Source: Alphaproteobacteria bacterium (lineage in GTDB: Bacteria > Pseudomonadota > Alphaproteobacteria > Thalassobaculales > Thalassobaculaceae). Taken from it: 64,000 bases of DNA. The notes under the pieces are model-generated. The model was given only the letters and a program-made list of their open reading frames with translations, searched no databases and was not told the origin of the DNA. The DNA lies in NCBI GenBank assembly GCA_024742275.1, contig JANSYS010000004.1, positions 186,001 to 250,000 on the forward strand, in the 5' to 3' direction. This document shows positions 19,782-27,805 of the stretch, one piece after another; positions within the stretch are counted from its first letter, which is position 1, and each line of letters starts with the position of its first letter. A program made the translations under genes and the position numbers.

Positions 19782-20921
19782 TCAGTTCACCCGCCAGCGG
19801 TCCAGCACGTCGCGACGGATCTCGACGCCCAGGCCCGGCCCGTCGGGCACGTGGGCGATGCCGTCCTCCACCAGCACCGGCTCGACCAGAAGATCCTGAC
19901 GGAACGGGTGAGGCGTGCTGTCGTACTCCAGGAGCGGCTGGTGGGCGCCGAAGGCGGGGACGGTGGTCGGCAGCACGGCGAGAAGCTGCATCGCGGCCGC
20001 CAGGCCGATGCCGGTACCCCAGACATGCGGGTTGTAGCGGGTGCCGTGCGCCCAGGCCATGTCGGCGATCCGCTTCGCCTCGGTCAGGCCGCCGCAGGAG
20101 GCGGTGTCCGGCTGGATCACGTCCATCGCCCGCATCTCCAGGATGCGGCGGAAGTCGTGTCGGGTGAAGGAGCACTCGCCGCCGGCGATGGGGATCGAGG
20201 TGCGGGTGCGCAACTCGGCATAGCCCTCGACGTCTTCCGGCTCCACCGGCTCCTCGAACCAGCCGATGTCGAAGGGCTCCATGGCGCGGGCGAGGCGGGT
20301 GGCCTGGACCCTGTCGCAGCCATGGTTGGCGTCAACGAAGAGTTCGATGCCGTCACCGATCGATCGGCGCAGCATCTCCACCAGCGCGATGTCGTCATCG
20401 AAGCCGAACCCGACCTTGGTCTTCATGGCGGTGAAGCCGGCGTCGATGTAGCCGCGCGCCTCGTCGGCCAGCAGCCGGTGGTTCTCCGCGCGGTCGTCGC
20501 TGCGCCGGTACAGGCCGGTGGCGTAGGCCCGCACGGTCGAGCGGATCGGGCCCCCCATCAGAACGTGAACCGGCACTCCGAGAACCTTGCCGCGCAGATC
20601 CCATAGCGCGATGTCGATGGCCGACAGCGCCTGGACCGGCACGCCGCGCTGCCCGTGGTCGCGCAGGCCGTTGTACAGCTCCTCCCAGAGCGCGTCTCCG
20701 GCGAGAGGCGAGCGACCGATCAGTCTCGGTGCGTAGTATCTCTCGATCACCGTGGCCAGCGCCCAGGGCGGCCCGTAACCGTCGCCCCAGCCGGTGATTC
20801 CGGCATCGGTCTCGATCTCGACAACAAGCCCGACGCGGCGGTCGACCCAGGTCTGGCTGAAGGCGAACCGGTCGGCGATGGGGGCTTCCAGCACATGGGC
20901 GCGGACGGCGGTGATCTTCAT
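19782..20921 (-). CDS. Mandelate racemase/muconate lactonizing enzyme family protein
   Basis: A 379-residue enolase-superfamily enzyme that should abstract a proton alpha to a carboxylate with Mg2+ help. The Lys pair is K167-x-K169 (AMKTKVGFG). Metal ligands are Asp197 (FVDANHG), Glu223 or Glu224 (WFEEPVEPED) and Glu249 (AGGECSF). A C-terminal His near 300 (NPHVWGTGIG) supplies the second base, which places it in the mandelate racemase subgroup of acid-sugar dehydratases and racemases. The substrate cannot be assigned, and no sugar-acid pathway gene is adjacent. Confidence 0.85.
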   Translation of the reverse strand: MKITAVRAHVLEAPIADRFAFSQTWVDRRVGLVVEIETDAGITGWGDGYGPPWALATVIERYYAPRLIGRSPLAGDALWEELYNGLRDHGQRGVPVQALSAIDIALWDLRGKVLGVPVHVLMGGPIRSTVRAYATGLYRRSDDRAENHRLLADEARGYIDAGFTAMKTKVGFGFDDDIALVEMLRRSIGDGIELFVDANHGCDRVQATRLARAMEPFDIGWFEEPVEPEDVEGYAELRTRTSIPIAGGECSFTRHDFRRILEMRAMDVIQPDTASCGGLTEAKRIADMAWAHGTRYNPHVWGTGIGLAAAMQLLAVLPTTVPAFGAHQPLLEYDSTPHPFRQDLLVEPVLVEDGIAHVPDGPGLGVEIRRDVLDRWRVN

Positions 20922-21066
20922 AGCGCTCCTCCCTGATCCGCCCGAACGGTATCAGCACCTCTCGGGCGATCACATCCGCGATGGGACGCCGGTCTGTTAC
21001 CCGATAGTCCTTGCCCGCATTGATGCGGGCAACAATCCTCTGCCAGTCAAGGATAGGGAGCGGCGG

Positions 21067-21303
21067 ATGACCTTTGCCAGCGCACTGATATCGATCGCCG
21101 AAGCCTATGCATGGATCGGCACGGGAGTCGCCGCACTCTTTCTGCTGTGGGGCGTCGACCGCATCGATCCCTCGGCACGGGGGGCCTACCTGTTCCGCCT
21201 GCTGGCATTGCCGGGCGTCGTCGGTCTCTGGCCGCTGGTCCTGTGGCGCTGGTTCTTCCGGCCCGCGCCGGATGGTGGGACCGGAACCGGGGAGGCGGTC
21301 TGA
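21067..21303 (+). CDS. Small membrane protein, first gene of the Rieske/ferric-reductase-like operon
   Basis: This 78-residue protein has two hydrophobic segments (about 15-28 and 42-62, the second LFRLLALPGVVGLWPLVLWRWFF). The start ATG 21067 follows a GGGAGCGGCGG box. Its TGA overlaps the next ATG by one base, so translation is coupled. It looks like a small inner-membrane subunit. I do not recognise a named family; its function should be read from the operon, which appears to encode a membrane redox module. Confidence 0.6.
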   Translation: MTFASALISIAEAYAWIGTGVAALFLLWGVDRIDPSARGAYLFRLLALPGVVGLWPLVLWRWFFRPAPDGGTGTGEAV

Positions 21304-21446
21304 TGCAGGCCCCCTGGCGCCGGGCCCATCGCCGGCTCTGGCCGGCTCTGACGCTTGTTCTGGCGCTCGGGCTTGTGCTGGGCGTGGCGATGAAGCAGGA
21401 GCGTCCGGTCGAGCCGGGCGCGGTGATCGAAGGGGCGCGGCAATGA
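21303..21446 (+). CDS. Very small single-span membrane protein (47 aa)
   Basis: A positively charged start (MQAPWRRAHRRLW) precedes one hydrophobic segment (residues 14-29, PALTLVLALGLVLGVA), then a short acidic tail. The start overlaps the previous stop (TGATG) and its stop overlaps the next start (ATGA), so the small frame is locked into a chain of coupled genes, which is the main support for its reality. The tail would lie in the periplasm under the positive-inside rule. Such short subunits often assist assembly of membrane redox complexes, but this is inference. Confidence 0.55.
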   Translation: MQAPWRRAHRRLWPALTLVLALGLVLGVAMKQERPVEPGAVIEGARQ

Positions 21447-22504
21447 GCGCGGCGTACCGGCCGGTCCAGTGGACCCGCTTCAAACTCGCCTACGACGCCG
21501 CGCTTGGCCTCGGCGTCGCGGCCTATCTCATCCTGTATCTGCGCTTTGCTCCGGGATGGCTTGAAGTCCCGGGTATCGGCGGCGCGGAACTTCGGATGCG
21601 GGCCTTCGGTACCTGCGCCTTCTGGATGCTGACGGTGATCCTCTGCATCGGTCCGCTGGCTCGCCTGGATCGGCGTTTCCTTCCGGTGCTCTACAACCGC
21701 CGGCATTTCGGCGTGCTCACCCTCTTCGTCGTGCTCGCCCACATGTATGCCGTGCTGGGATGGTATGCGGCGTTCTCGCCGATCGATCCATGGACGGCGA
21801 TGCTGACCGCCAATACGGACGTCACCTCCTTTGTCGGCTTCCCCTTCGAGTGGCTCGGCATGGCGGCCTTGGCGATCCTGTTCGCCATGGCCGCGACCAG
21901 CCATGATTTCTGGCTCGCGTTTCTCGGCCCGAAGACCTGGAAAACGCTGCACATGCTGGTCTACCTGGCCTACGGGCTGGTGGTGATGCATGTGGTCCTG
22001 GGCGTCGTCCAGGCGGAGGAGAGTGGCGCGTTCCCGACCATGGTGGCGGTCAGCCTGGCGCTGGTCGGCGGGCTGCACATCGCCGCCGGTCGGGTCGAGC
22101 ACCGCATCGACAGGGCCCATGCGGCGCTCGACCTGGCGGACGGTGGTTGGATCCGCGCCCTGCGGATCGACGAGTTGGAGGATGGCCGCGGACGAACCGT
22201 GACCCTGCCAAGCGGCGAGCGCGCGGCGGTTTTCCGATACGGGGCCAAGATCTCGGCGCTCTGGAACGCCTGTGCCCACCAGAACGGTCCGCTCGGGGAG
22301 GGACGGATCCTCGACGGTTGCGTCACCTGCCCCTGGCACGGCTTCCAGTACGACCCGGAGACCGGCTGCGCCCCGGCTCCCTTCACCGAGAAGGTGCCGA
22401 CGTTCCGGGTGCGACGGGACGGCGACTACGTGCTGATCGATCCCAGGGCCTTGCCGCCGGGGACCAGGACGCCGCCCATCGTTCTCGAGGAGACCAAGCC
22501 ATGA
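21443..22504 (+). CDS. Ferric-reductase-like transmembrane/Rieske [2Fe-2S] fusion protein
   Basis: This 353-residue protein joins two redox modules. Residues 15-215 contain about six membrane helices of the ferric reductase/MsrQ-like type; His88, His100, His170 and His183 are placed to bind two b haems (RRHFGVLTLFVVLAHMY and LHMLVYLAYGLVVMHVV). Residues 250-335 form a Rieske domain: Cys277-x-His279 (CAHQNGPLG) and Cys296-x-x-His299 (CPWHGFQY) bind a [2Fe-2S] cluster, and the surrounding YDPETG is typical of ferredoxin-like Rieske proteins. No FAD/NAD domain is attached. Electron transfer between haems and the Rieske centre across the membrane is likely; the donor and acceptor are unknown. Start and stop both overlap neighbours (ATGA). 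Confidence 0.85.
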   Translation: MSAAYRPVQWTRFKLAYDAALGLGVAAYLILYLRFAPGWLEVPGIGGAELRMRAFGTCAFWMLTVILCIGPLARLDRRFLPVLYNRRHFGVLTLFVVLAHMYAVLGWYAAFSPIDPWTAMLTANTDVTSFVGFPFEWLGMAALAILFAMAATSHDFWLAFLGPKTWKTLHMLVYLAYGLVVMHVVLGVVQAEESGAFPTMVAVSLALVGGLHIAAGRVEHRIDRAHAALDLADGGWIRALRIDELEDGRGRTVTLPSGERAAVFRYGAKISALWNACAHQNGPLGEGRILDGCVTCPWHGFQYDPETGCAPAPFTEKVPTFRVRRDGDYVLIDPRALPPGTRTPPIVLEETKP

Positions 22505-23283
22505 GCCGGCCCGACTCCGGGAAGGACCCGTTCTTCGTCGGGTATGCGCCGACGCCGAAAGCGCTGGTCGGGTTCCTCGCCGTCGTCGCGGGTGCCGTGA
22601 TCGGCGGGGGTATGGCGGCCGCGGCCGTTCTCGCGATGGCCCAGGGGGACTGGGGGGCGGCGTCGTTCAAATGGGGCGACGGGTATCAGACCCGAACCGG
22701 CGTTCTCGCTGCCGCACCCTATCCGGTGCTCTACCAGCCGCCGAGCCCGGACTATCCGCAGGGACGCGCCGTCGTCCTTTCGGGTCAGGGGAAGCGGGGC
22801 GTGCAGCAGGTCGCCACCGAACTCGACGGCCGCCCGGCTGATGTGGGCGGCATCGCGCTGGGGCGCGACGAGGTCGGGGTGGAGTTCATCCAGGTCGGCG
22901 GCGAGGTGAAACTGCGTTCGGCAGAGGACTCGGGCTCCGTTCCTGTCGGCTGGACCCCGCCGACAGAGGATCTCGGCCCGCGCACGCTGAAGGGCGAGAT
23001 CGTCGACAGCAAGTGCTACCTCGGTGCGATGCGCCCTGGATCGGGCAAGACCCACAAGCTCTGCGCCAACCTGTGCCTGGTCGGCGGCATACCGCCGATG
23101 TTCGTGGTCTATCGGGAGGAGGGGGCGCCGTTGGTCATGCTGTTGGGCGTTGCCGAAGGCGCGCCGATCCCGGACGCCCTGTTGGACCACACCAGCCACT
23201 ACGTCGAGCTGTCGGGCCGCGTGGAACGGCGCGCCGATCTGCTGATCTTTCTGGTCGATCCCGCGTCGGTGAGGCGGCTGTGA
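22501..23283 (+). CDS. Membrane-anchored protein with conserved-looking cysteine cluster
   Basis: A 260-residue protein with one membrane span (about 20-46, ALVGFLAVVAGAVIGGGMAAAA). The remainder is probably extracytoplasmic and beta-rich. Near residues 165-200 lies GEIVDSKCYLGAMRPG followed by KTHKLCANLCLVGGIPP, bringing three cysteines (172, 188, 192) and a histidine (185) together; this looks like a metal or haem site or a disulfide site. The start overlaps the fusion protein stop (ATGA), so it is very probably its functional partner. I cannot name the family. A redox or metal-handling partner of the Rieske protein is the working idea. Confidence 0.6.
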   Translation: MSRPDSGKDPFFVGYAPTPKALVGFLAVVAGAVIGGGMAAAAVLAMAQGDWGAASFKWGDGYQTRTGVLAAAPYPVLYQPPSPDYPQGRAVVLSGQGKRGVQQVATELDGRPADVGGIALGRDEVGVEFIQVGGEVKLRSAEDSGSVPVGWTPPTEDLGPRTLKGEIVDSKCYLGAMRPGSGKTHKLCANLCLVGGIPPMFVVYREEGAPLVMLLGVAEGAPIPDALLDHTSHYVELSGRVERRADLLIFLVDPASVRRL

Positions 23284-23374
23284 CGGGCTCGCGAACGATG
23301 TTCGGTTCGAGCGTGCGGGCCGCCTGCCGCCGCGTCGCTTCGGCGGAGGGATTGGACACAGGGGAGGTGAGCGA

Positions 23375-23614
23375 ATGGCCCATCTGATCCGTCTAGCGGT
23401 GACCGTTCTCGTCGGCGTCGCCCTGTGGAAGCTCTGGGTCGGCTTCAACGTGGAAATCCTGGATGTGGATATCGTCGCGTTCGACGGTCTGCGGCGCCAG
23501 TTGCGGGGAACCTGGCTCTGGGATCTGAGGTATCCTCTGATTCCGGTCTACGCCGTTCTGGCTCTCTGGATCGCGGAGCAGGTGGCGGCGCGGCTTCCGA
23601 CGGGGCGGGGCTGA
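23375..23614 (+). CDS. Small membrane protein, last gene of the redox operon
   Basis: The 79-residue product has hydrophobic segments at 4-22 and 55-70 with a charged middle (DVDIVAFDGLRRQLRGTW). The ATG at 23375 has a GGGGAGGTGAGCG box. It lies 91 bp after the cysteine-cluster gene with no terminator visible between them, so it may be the fifth operon member. The family is not recognised. It converges with the AbrB-type gene six bases away. Confidence 0.5.
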   Translation: MAHLIRLAVTVLVGVALWKLWVGFNVEILDVDIVAFDGLRRQLRGTWLWDLRYPLIPVYAVLALWIAEQVAARLPTGRG

Positions 23615-23619
23615 GACGC

Positions 23620-24783
23620 TCAGTCCTTCGCACCCCGCCGCATCAGCCGGAAGGCCGCCGGGGCCAGGATCACGATGAAGCCGATCCGGAAGATGTGGTG
23701 GGTGGCGACGAAGGCGACGTCGCGGCCCAGCGCCAGGGCGATGAGGCTCATCTCGGCCAGGCCGCCGGGGGCGTAGGCCAGGACGAGGATGAACCACGGG
23801 ACGCCGGTCAGGCTCTCGAGCGCCAGCCCGAACAGAACGCCCGAGACCATCAGGATCGCCGTCGAGCCGATGGAGATCTTCACGATGCGGGCGATCTCGC
23901 GCACCGGCGTGCCGGCGAAGCGGCAGCCGATGCCGCTGCCCATCACCACCTGGGCGCAGGCGACGAGCAGGCTCGGCGGGCTCGCCTCGGTGAAGCCGGC
24001 GAGATGGATCACGCCGGAGACGGCCATGGGGCCGACCAGGAAGGCGGCCGGAATCCGCAGCAGCTTGCCGACGATCGCGCCGACCACAGCGCAGCCCGCC
24101 AGCAGCGCCCAGTCGACGGGTGCCAGGTCGAGCCCTGCGCCGGGCGGCAGCAGGGTCCCGGAGGGGGTGTAGTCGGCGAAGATCCGGAAGACGAAGGGGA
24201 TCGTCATCACCACCAGCAGGATGCGGGCGGAGTGGGTGAGGGCGATCACCCGGTCGTCGCCGCCCATGGCGCGGCCGACCAGCACCATCTCGTTCAGTCC
24301 TCCCGGCGAGGAGGCGAAGTAGGAAGTCACGGGGTCGTAGCCGCCGACCTTGCGGAAATACCAGGTGACGAGCGCGCCGGCGGTCACGGCGTAGACCAGC
24401 AGGCCGGCGATCGAGACGGCCCATTCGCCCGCCCGATCGATCAGGTCGGGACTGAATGCGCTGCCCAGCATGACGCCGAGGATGGCGATCATCGACATGC
24501 GCAGGCGGTACTCGATGCGGATGTTCGCGCCGGCGACCGAGGCGATCGTGGTGGCGACCATCGCCCCCATCATCCACGGCAGCGGCAACTGAGCCCAGGC
24601 GAAGAGCAGACCGCCGGCCGTCCCGATCGCCAGGGCGAGGGTCATGGAGCCCCGCTTGCCGCCGGAGGTCATCCGGTCGCCGCCCGGCTTGCCGGCGGTC
24701 TCCTCCGGAACGATCGGGTCGTCGTCTGATGTTTTGGCGGTGGGGTCTTGGTCGACCGCGCGGTTTCTCTCCCGCTCAGCCAT
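23620..24783 (-). CDS. AbrB family membrane protein (COG3180 type)
   Basis: The 387-residue integral membrane protein has about ten predicted helices arranged as two repeats, each opening with a LPWMMGAM-like or AFLVGPMAVSG motif, as in the AbrB/ammonia-monooxygenase-named family (PF05145). YFASSPGGLNEMVLVG and its repeat counterpart YAPGGLAEMSLIALALG are the signature boxes. Members are thought to be transporters or regulators, but no substrate is established; the ammonia monooxygenase label is historical. The first 44 residues are polar. The start overlaps the upstream gene stop by eight bases, so it is co-transcribed with the aspartoacylase-like gene. Confidence 0.85.
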   Translation of the reverse strand: MAERERNRAVDQDPTAKTSDDDPIVPEETAGKPGGDRMTSGGKRGSMTLALAIGTAGGLLFAWAQLPLPWMMGAMVATTIASVAGANIRIEYRLRMSMIAILGVMLGSAFSPDLIDRAGEWAVSIAGLLVYAVTAGALVTWYFRKVGGYDPVTSYFASSPGGLNEMVLVGRAMGGDDRVIALTHSARILLVVMTIPFVFRIFADYTPSGTLLPPGAGLDLAPVDWALLAGCAVVGAIVGKLLRIPAAFLVGPMAVSGVIHLAGFTEASPPSLLVACAQVVMGSGIGCRFAGTPVREIARIVKISIGSTAILMVSGVLFGLALESLTGVPWFILVLAYAPGGLAEMSLIALALGRDVAFVATHHIFRIGFIVILAPAAFRLMRRGAKD

Positions 24784-25771
24784 CGACGACGCGTCCGAAG
24801 CGAACCGCCGTCTGTCCAGGCACGAGGCGTCGTCCCGGCATGATCAGAATGCAACCGTCATAGGGCGTTCGCACCGGTTCTTCCCCGTCATAGCCGAGCA
24901 CCGTCCCCGCTTCCGGGATCTCCTCCATACCGAGATAGTGGTCGATGAAACGGAAGTGGTCGTGTCGAACAGTCACCGCTTCCGTGACCTGGATGACCCG
25001 CTGCGGGGGCGGGGGGGGGCGGTAGGCGTCTGGGATATCCTCGACCTCCAGTGCGCCCGTGGCCGCCAGGAACCTGTGGAACGCTTCCTCCGCGACGGGA
25101 AGCGTGCCGGCCGCCCAGTGCTGTCCTGCTTCCAGCAGCAGGGCGGCTCTGTTGTCTGCGGGATCGGCGAAGAAGGCGTAGTCCCGCATCCGTACGCCGG
25201 CTGCATGGCCTGCATCGACAACGATCGACGCCGGCGTTCCGACCCGGCGTGCCAGGGCCACGCCTTTGTCGCAGGCGCCGGCGAGCATCAACGGCTCGAC
25301 CGGATTGGACATGGAATGGATGTCGAGCAGCAGATCCGCCGTGTCGAGCAGCGGGCGGATAGCGCGGGCCCGGGCGAGTTCGACGCTGGACCGAGGGCCG
25401 TCCAGGGTATCACGGTCCCAGACCCGGTTCAGGTCTTCGTCGACGAAGCGGGACAGGTTCGGATAGTCGGCTTCGAAGGACCGGTAGGCCGCCACGTTGG
25501 AAAAGCCGAGGGTAAGTTTGCCGGCGCGGGGCCGCTGGCCGGATGCGAGGAATCCGTCAAGCACGATGGCGCCACACAATTCGTTGCCGTGGGTGACGGC
25601 TGTGACCATGACGTGCGGACCCGGCCGCCCTGAGTCGAAACTCCAGAAGAAGGGGATGCCGGTGTTTCCGGCCCTCCAGCGTTCGATATCGGGAGCGGGC
25701 AGTTCCACCGGCCACGACGGCGTCGATCTTGGTCCGTCGGGACCGGCGCCCGCTGCCCCACCGACGCTCAT
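24776..25771 (-). CDS. Succinylglutamate desuccinylase/aspartoacylase family protein
   Basis: This 331-residue zinc carboxypeptidase-fold enzyme should hydrolyse an N-acyl amino acid. Zinc ligands are His61 and Glu64 in VTHGNELCG and His152 in LDIHSMSNP. The FVDEDLNRVW block (110-118) carries the conserved Asn-Arg pair that binds the substrate carboxylate. It is immediately upstream of, and overlaps, the AbrB-type transporter gene, which suggests that the transporter moves the substrate or product. The acyl group (acetyl, succinyl or other) cannot be told from sequence. Confidence 0.85.
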   Translation of the reverse strand: MSVGGAAGAGPDGPRSTPSWPVELPAPDIERWRAGNTGIPFFWSFDSGRPGPHVMVTAVTHGNELCGAIVLDGFLASGQRPRAGKLTLGFSNVAAYRSFEADYPNLSRFVDEDLNRVWDRDTLDGPRSSVELARARAIRPLLDTADLLLDIHSMSNPVEPLMLAGACDKGVALARRVGTPASIVVDAGHAAGVRMRDYAFFADPADNRAALLLEAGQHWAAGTLPVAEEAFHRFLAATGALEVEDIPDAYRPPPPPQRVIQVTEAVTVRHDHFRFIDHYLGMEEIPEAGTVLGYDGEEPVRTPYDGCILIMPGRRLVPGQTAVRFGRVVDG

Positions 25772-26059
25772 GCTACCTGCTCGTCGGGTGTGTCCGGAAA
25801 CCGTTTCGAAAAGGCAGAGGGCATCGCTTGGCCGCGGTTGTGAATAGAACGTTCGGGTGGGGCGGTTGCAAGAGAGGGCAGGATGGACTTTCGGCGGTCA
25901 GGCTAGGCCATGGCCAGGCCGAAGACCATAGGGAGAAGGGCAGAACGAGCCCGATCCGGGATTGTGCGGTGCGGCCAATTCGGCCATGCTCTCGGCTCCG
26001 CGCGTGCAACGACACGACTGCGCATACCAATCAATCCCAATGCAGAGATGGAGGCAGGG

Positions 26060-27673
26060 ATGAGTTTCATTCGTCGGCTGGGGGTTACGGCGGTCGCGAT
26101 GGCGGCTTTGGCCGGCCCGGCAATGGCCGAGGACATTACGATCGGTATCCGTTCGGAGCCGTCGTCCATGGATCCGTATTTCCACAACCTTGGCCCCAAC
26201 AACGCCATGATCGGCCACGTGTTCGCACGTCTGGTCGATTTCGATTCGAATCAGCAGCTCTTCCCGAGCATCGCCGAGTCGTACAAGGCGATCGACGACA
26301 CTACCTGGGAGTTCAAGCTGCGCCAGGGCGTCAAGTTCCACGATGGAACCGATCTGACCGTGGATGACGTGATCTATTCGTTCGAACGGGCGGATGGCTA
26401 TACCGGCGGCAACTCTTCGTTCCGGATCTACACGAAGGGCAAGACCCTGACGAAGATCGACGATCACACGCTGCACATCTCGACGGAGAAGCCCTACCCG
26501 CTGATGCCGAACGACCTGACCACGGTCATGATCATGTCGTCCGAGGCGAAGGGTACCGGGGCTCCCGACACCAACAAGGGGATCGAGGCCAGCGACTTCA
26601 ACGACGGTACCGCCACCATGGGCTCCGGCCCGTACAAATTCGTGGAGTGGAAGAAAGGCGACCGCATCGTCCTGGAGAAGTACGAGGACTATGTCGGGCC
26701 GCTTTCCCAACCCTGGGACAAGGTAACGTTCCGGTTCATTCCGTCCGAGCCGGCCCGCGTCGCGGCGCTGCTCGCGGGCGACGTCGACATGATCGACAAC
26801 GTTCCGACCTCCGACATCGCGACTCTCCAGAAAAACAAGGACGTGTCTCTGAGCGACGGTGTGTCGAACCGGGTGATCTACCTGCACCTGGACCAATGGC
26901 GCGACAACTCGCCGTTCGTCACCGATAAGGACGGCAATCCGCTGGACAAGAACCCGCTGAAGGACGCGCGTGTCCGCAAGGCGATCTCCATGATGATCAA
27001 CCGCCCGGCCATCGTCGAGCGTGTCATGGAGGGTGTTGCCCTGCCGGCCGGTCAGCTCCTCCCGGATGGCTTCTTCGGCCGATCGCCGAACCTGAAGCCC
27101 GAGAAGTACGACGTCGCCGGCGCCAAGAAGCTGCTGGCCGAGGCCGGCTATCCGGATGGCTTCGGGCTGACGATCCACGGTCCGAACGACCGCTACATCA
27201 ACGACGCCAAGATTGCGGAAGCGATCGGGCAGTTGCTGTCTGCGGCGGGCATTCCGACCAAGGTCGTCACCATGCCGAAGAACGTCTACTTCTCCCGCGC
27301 CTCGAAGGGTGCGGACGGCAAGCCGGAGTTCAGCTTCGTGCTCGTCGGATGGGGATCGGGTACGGGCGAGGCGTCCTCGCCGCTGAAGTCGCTCTTGGCC
27401 ACCCACGACCCCGACAAGGGTTGGGGGGCGTCGAACCGCGGCCGTCACACCGATCCCAAGGTCGACGCGCTGATCGGCGAGGCTCTGGCCACCGTGGACG
27501 ACGCGAAACGGGGTCAGCTGCTGGCTGAAGCGACCGACATCGCCATTGGTGAGAATCAGGGCATCATCCCCTTGCACTATCAGGTGAACACCTGGGCGAC
27601 GCGTGCGGGGCTGACCTACAACTCCCGGACCGATGAACGGACACTCGCGTACGATCTGAAGCCGGCAAACTGA
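26060..27673 (+). CDS. Dipeptide/oligopeptide ABC transporter substrate-binding protein
   Basis: A 537-residue family 5 solute-binding protein with a signal peptide (MSFIRRLGVTAVAMAALAGPAMA, cut before EDIT). The mature protein begins with IGIRSEPSSMDPYFHN and shows KLRQGVKFHDGTDLT, the family signature. ATG 26060 is preferred over 26048 because GGAGGCAGGG sits directly before it. It is the first gene of a complete importer: two permeases and two ATPases follow, then an N-formylglutamate amidohydrolase. Ligands of this family are peptides, but also nickel, glutathione, or modified amino acids. Confidence 0.92.
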   Translation: MSFIRRLGVTAVAMAALAGPAMAEDITIGIRSEPSSMDPYFHNLGPNNAMIGHVFARLVDFDSNQQLFPSIAESYKAIDDTTWEFKLRQGVKFHDGTDLTVDDVIYSFERADGYTGGNSSFRIYTKGKTLTKIDDHTLHISTEKPYPLMPNDLTTVMIMSSEAKGTGAPDTNKGIEASDFNDGTATMGSGPYKFVEWKKGDRIVLEKYEDYVGPLSQPWDKVTFRFIPSEPARVAALLAGDVDMIDNVPTSDIATLQKNKDVSLSDGVSNRVIYLHLDQWRDNSPFVTDKDGNPLDKNPLKDARVRKAISMMINRPAIVERVMEGVALPAGQLLPDGFFGRSPNLKPEKYDVAGAKKLLAEAGYPDGFGLTIHGPNDRYINDAKIAEAIGQLLSAAGIPTKVVTMPKNVYFSRASKGADGKPEFSFVLVGWGSGTGEASSPLKSLLATHDPDKGWGASNRGRHTDPKVDALIGEALATVDDAKRGQLLAEATDIAIGENQGIIPLHYQVNTWATRAGLTYNSRTDERTLAYDLKPAN

Positions 27674-27692
27674 CCGGACGTCACGCAATCGG

Positions 27693-27719
27693 GGCACGGC
27701 CGGATCGACCGGCCGTGCC
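27693..27719 (+). terminator. Strong intergenic hairpin after the substrate-binding protein gene
   Basis: GGCACGGCCGG (27693-27703) and CCGGCCGTGCC (27709-27719) form a perfect 11-bp stem with a five-base loop. It is followed by TCTCAAAAAC rather than a T-tract. In ABC importer operons such hairpins commonly protect the upstream binding-protein message and reduce downstream expression, so partial termination or RNA stabilisation is likelier than an operon end. Confidence 0.6.
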
Positions 27720-27805
27720 TCTCAAAAACAAAAACTCGTTTCGACTTGCCTCCCGCGCGGTCCCCTTGGACTCGATCGCGGGTTGAGCTTTATGAGAGGT
27801 CGGTG

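Noticed and set aside
21047-22339. 430-codon minus-strand frame across the Rieske operon
   Set aside because: Shadow of the plus-strand fusion gene, which has clear haem and Rieske ligands; the antisense translation is low complexity and Arg/Pro rich.
25898-27697. 599-codon minus-strand frame opposite the substrate-binding protein
   Set aside because: Antisense to a gene with a signal peptide and family 5 signature; no recognisable motifs of its own.
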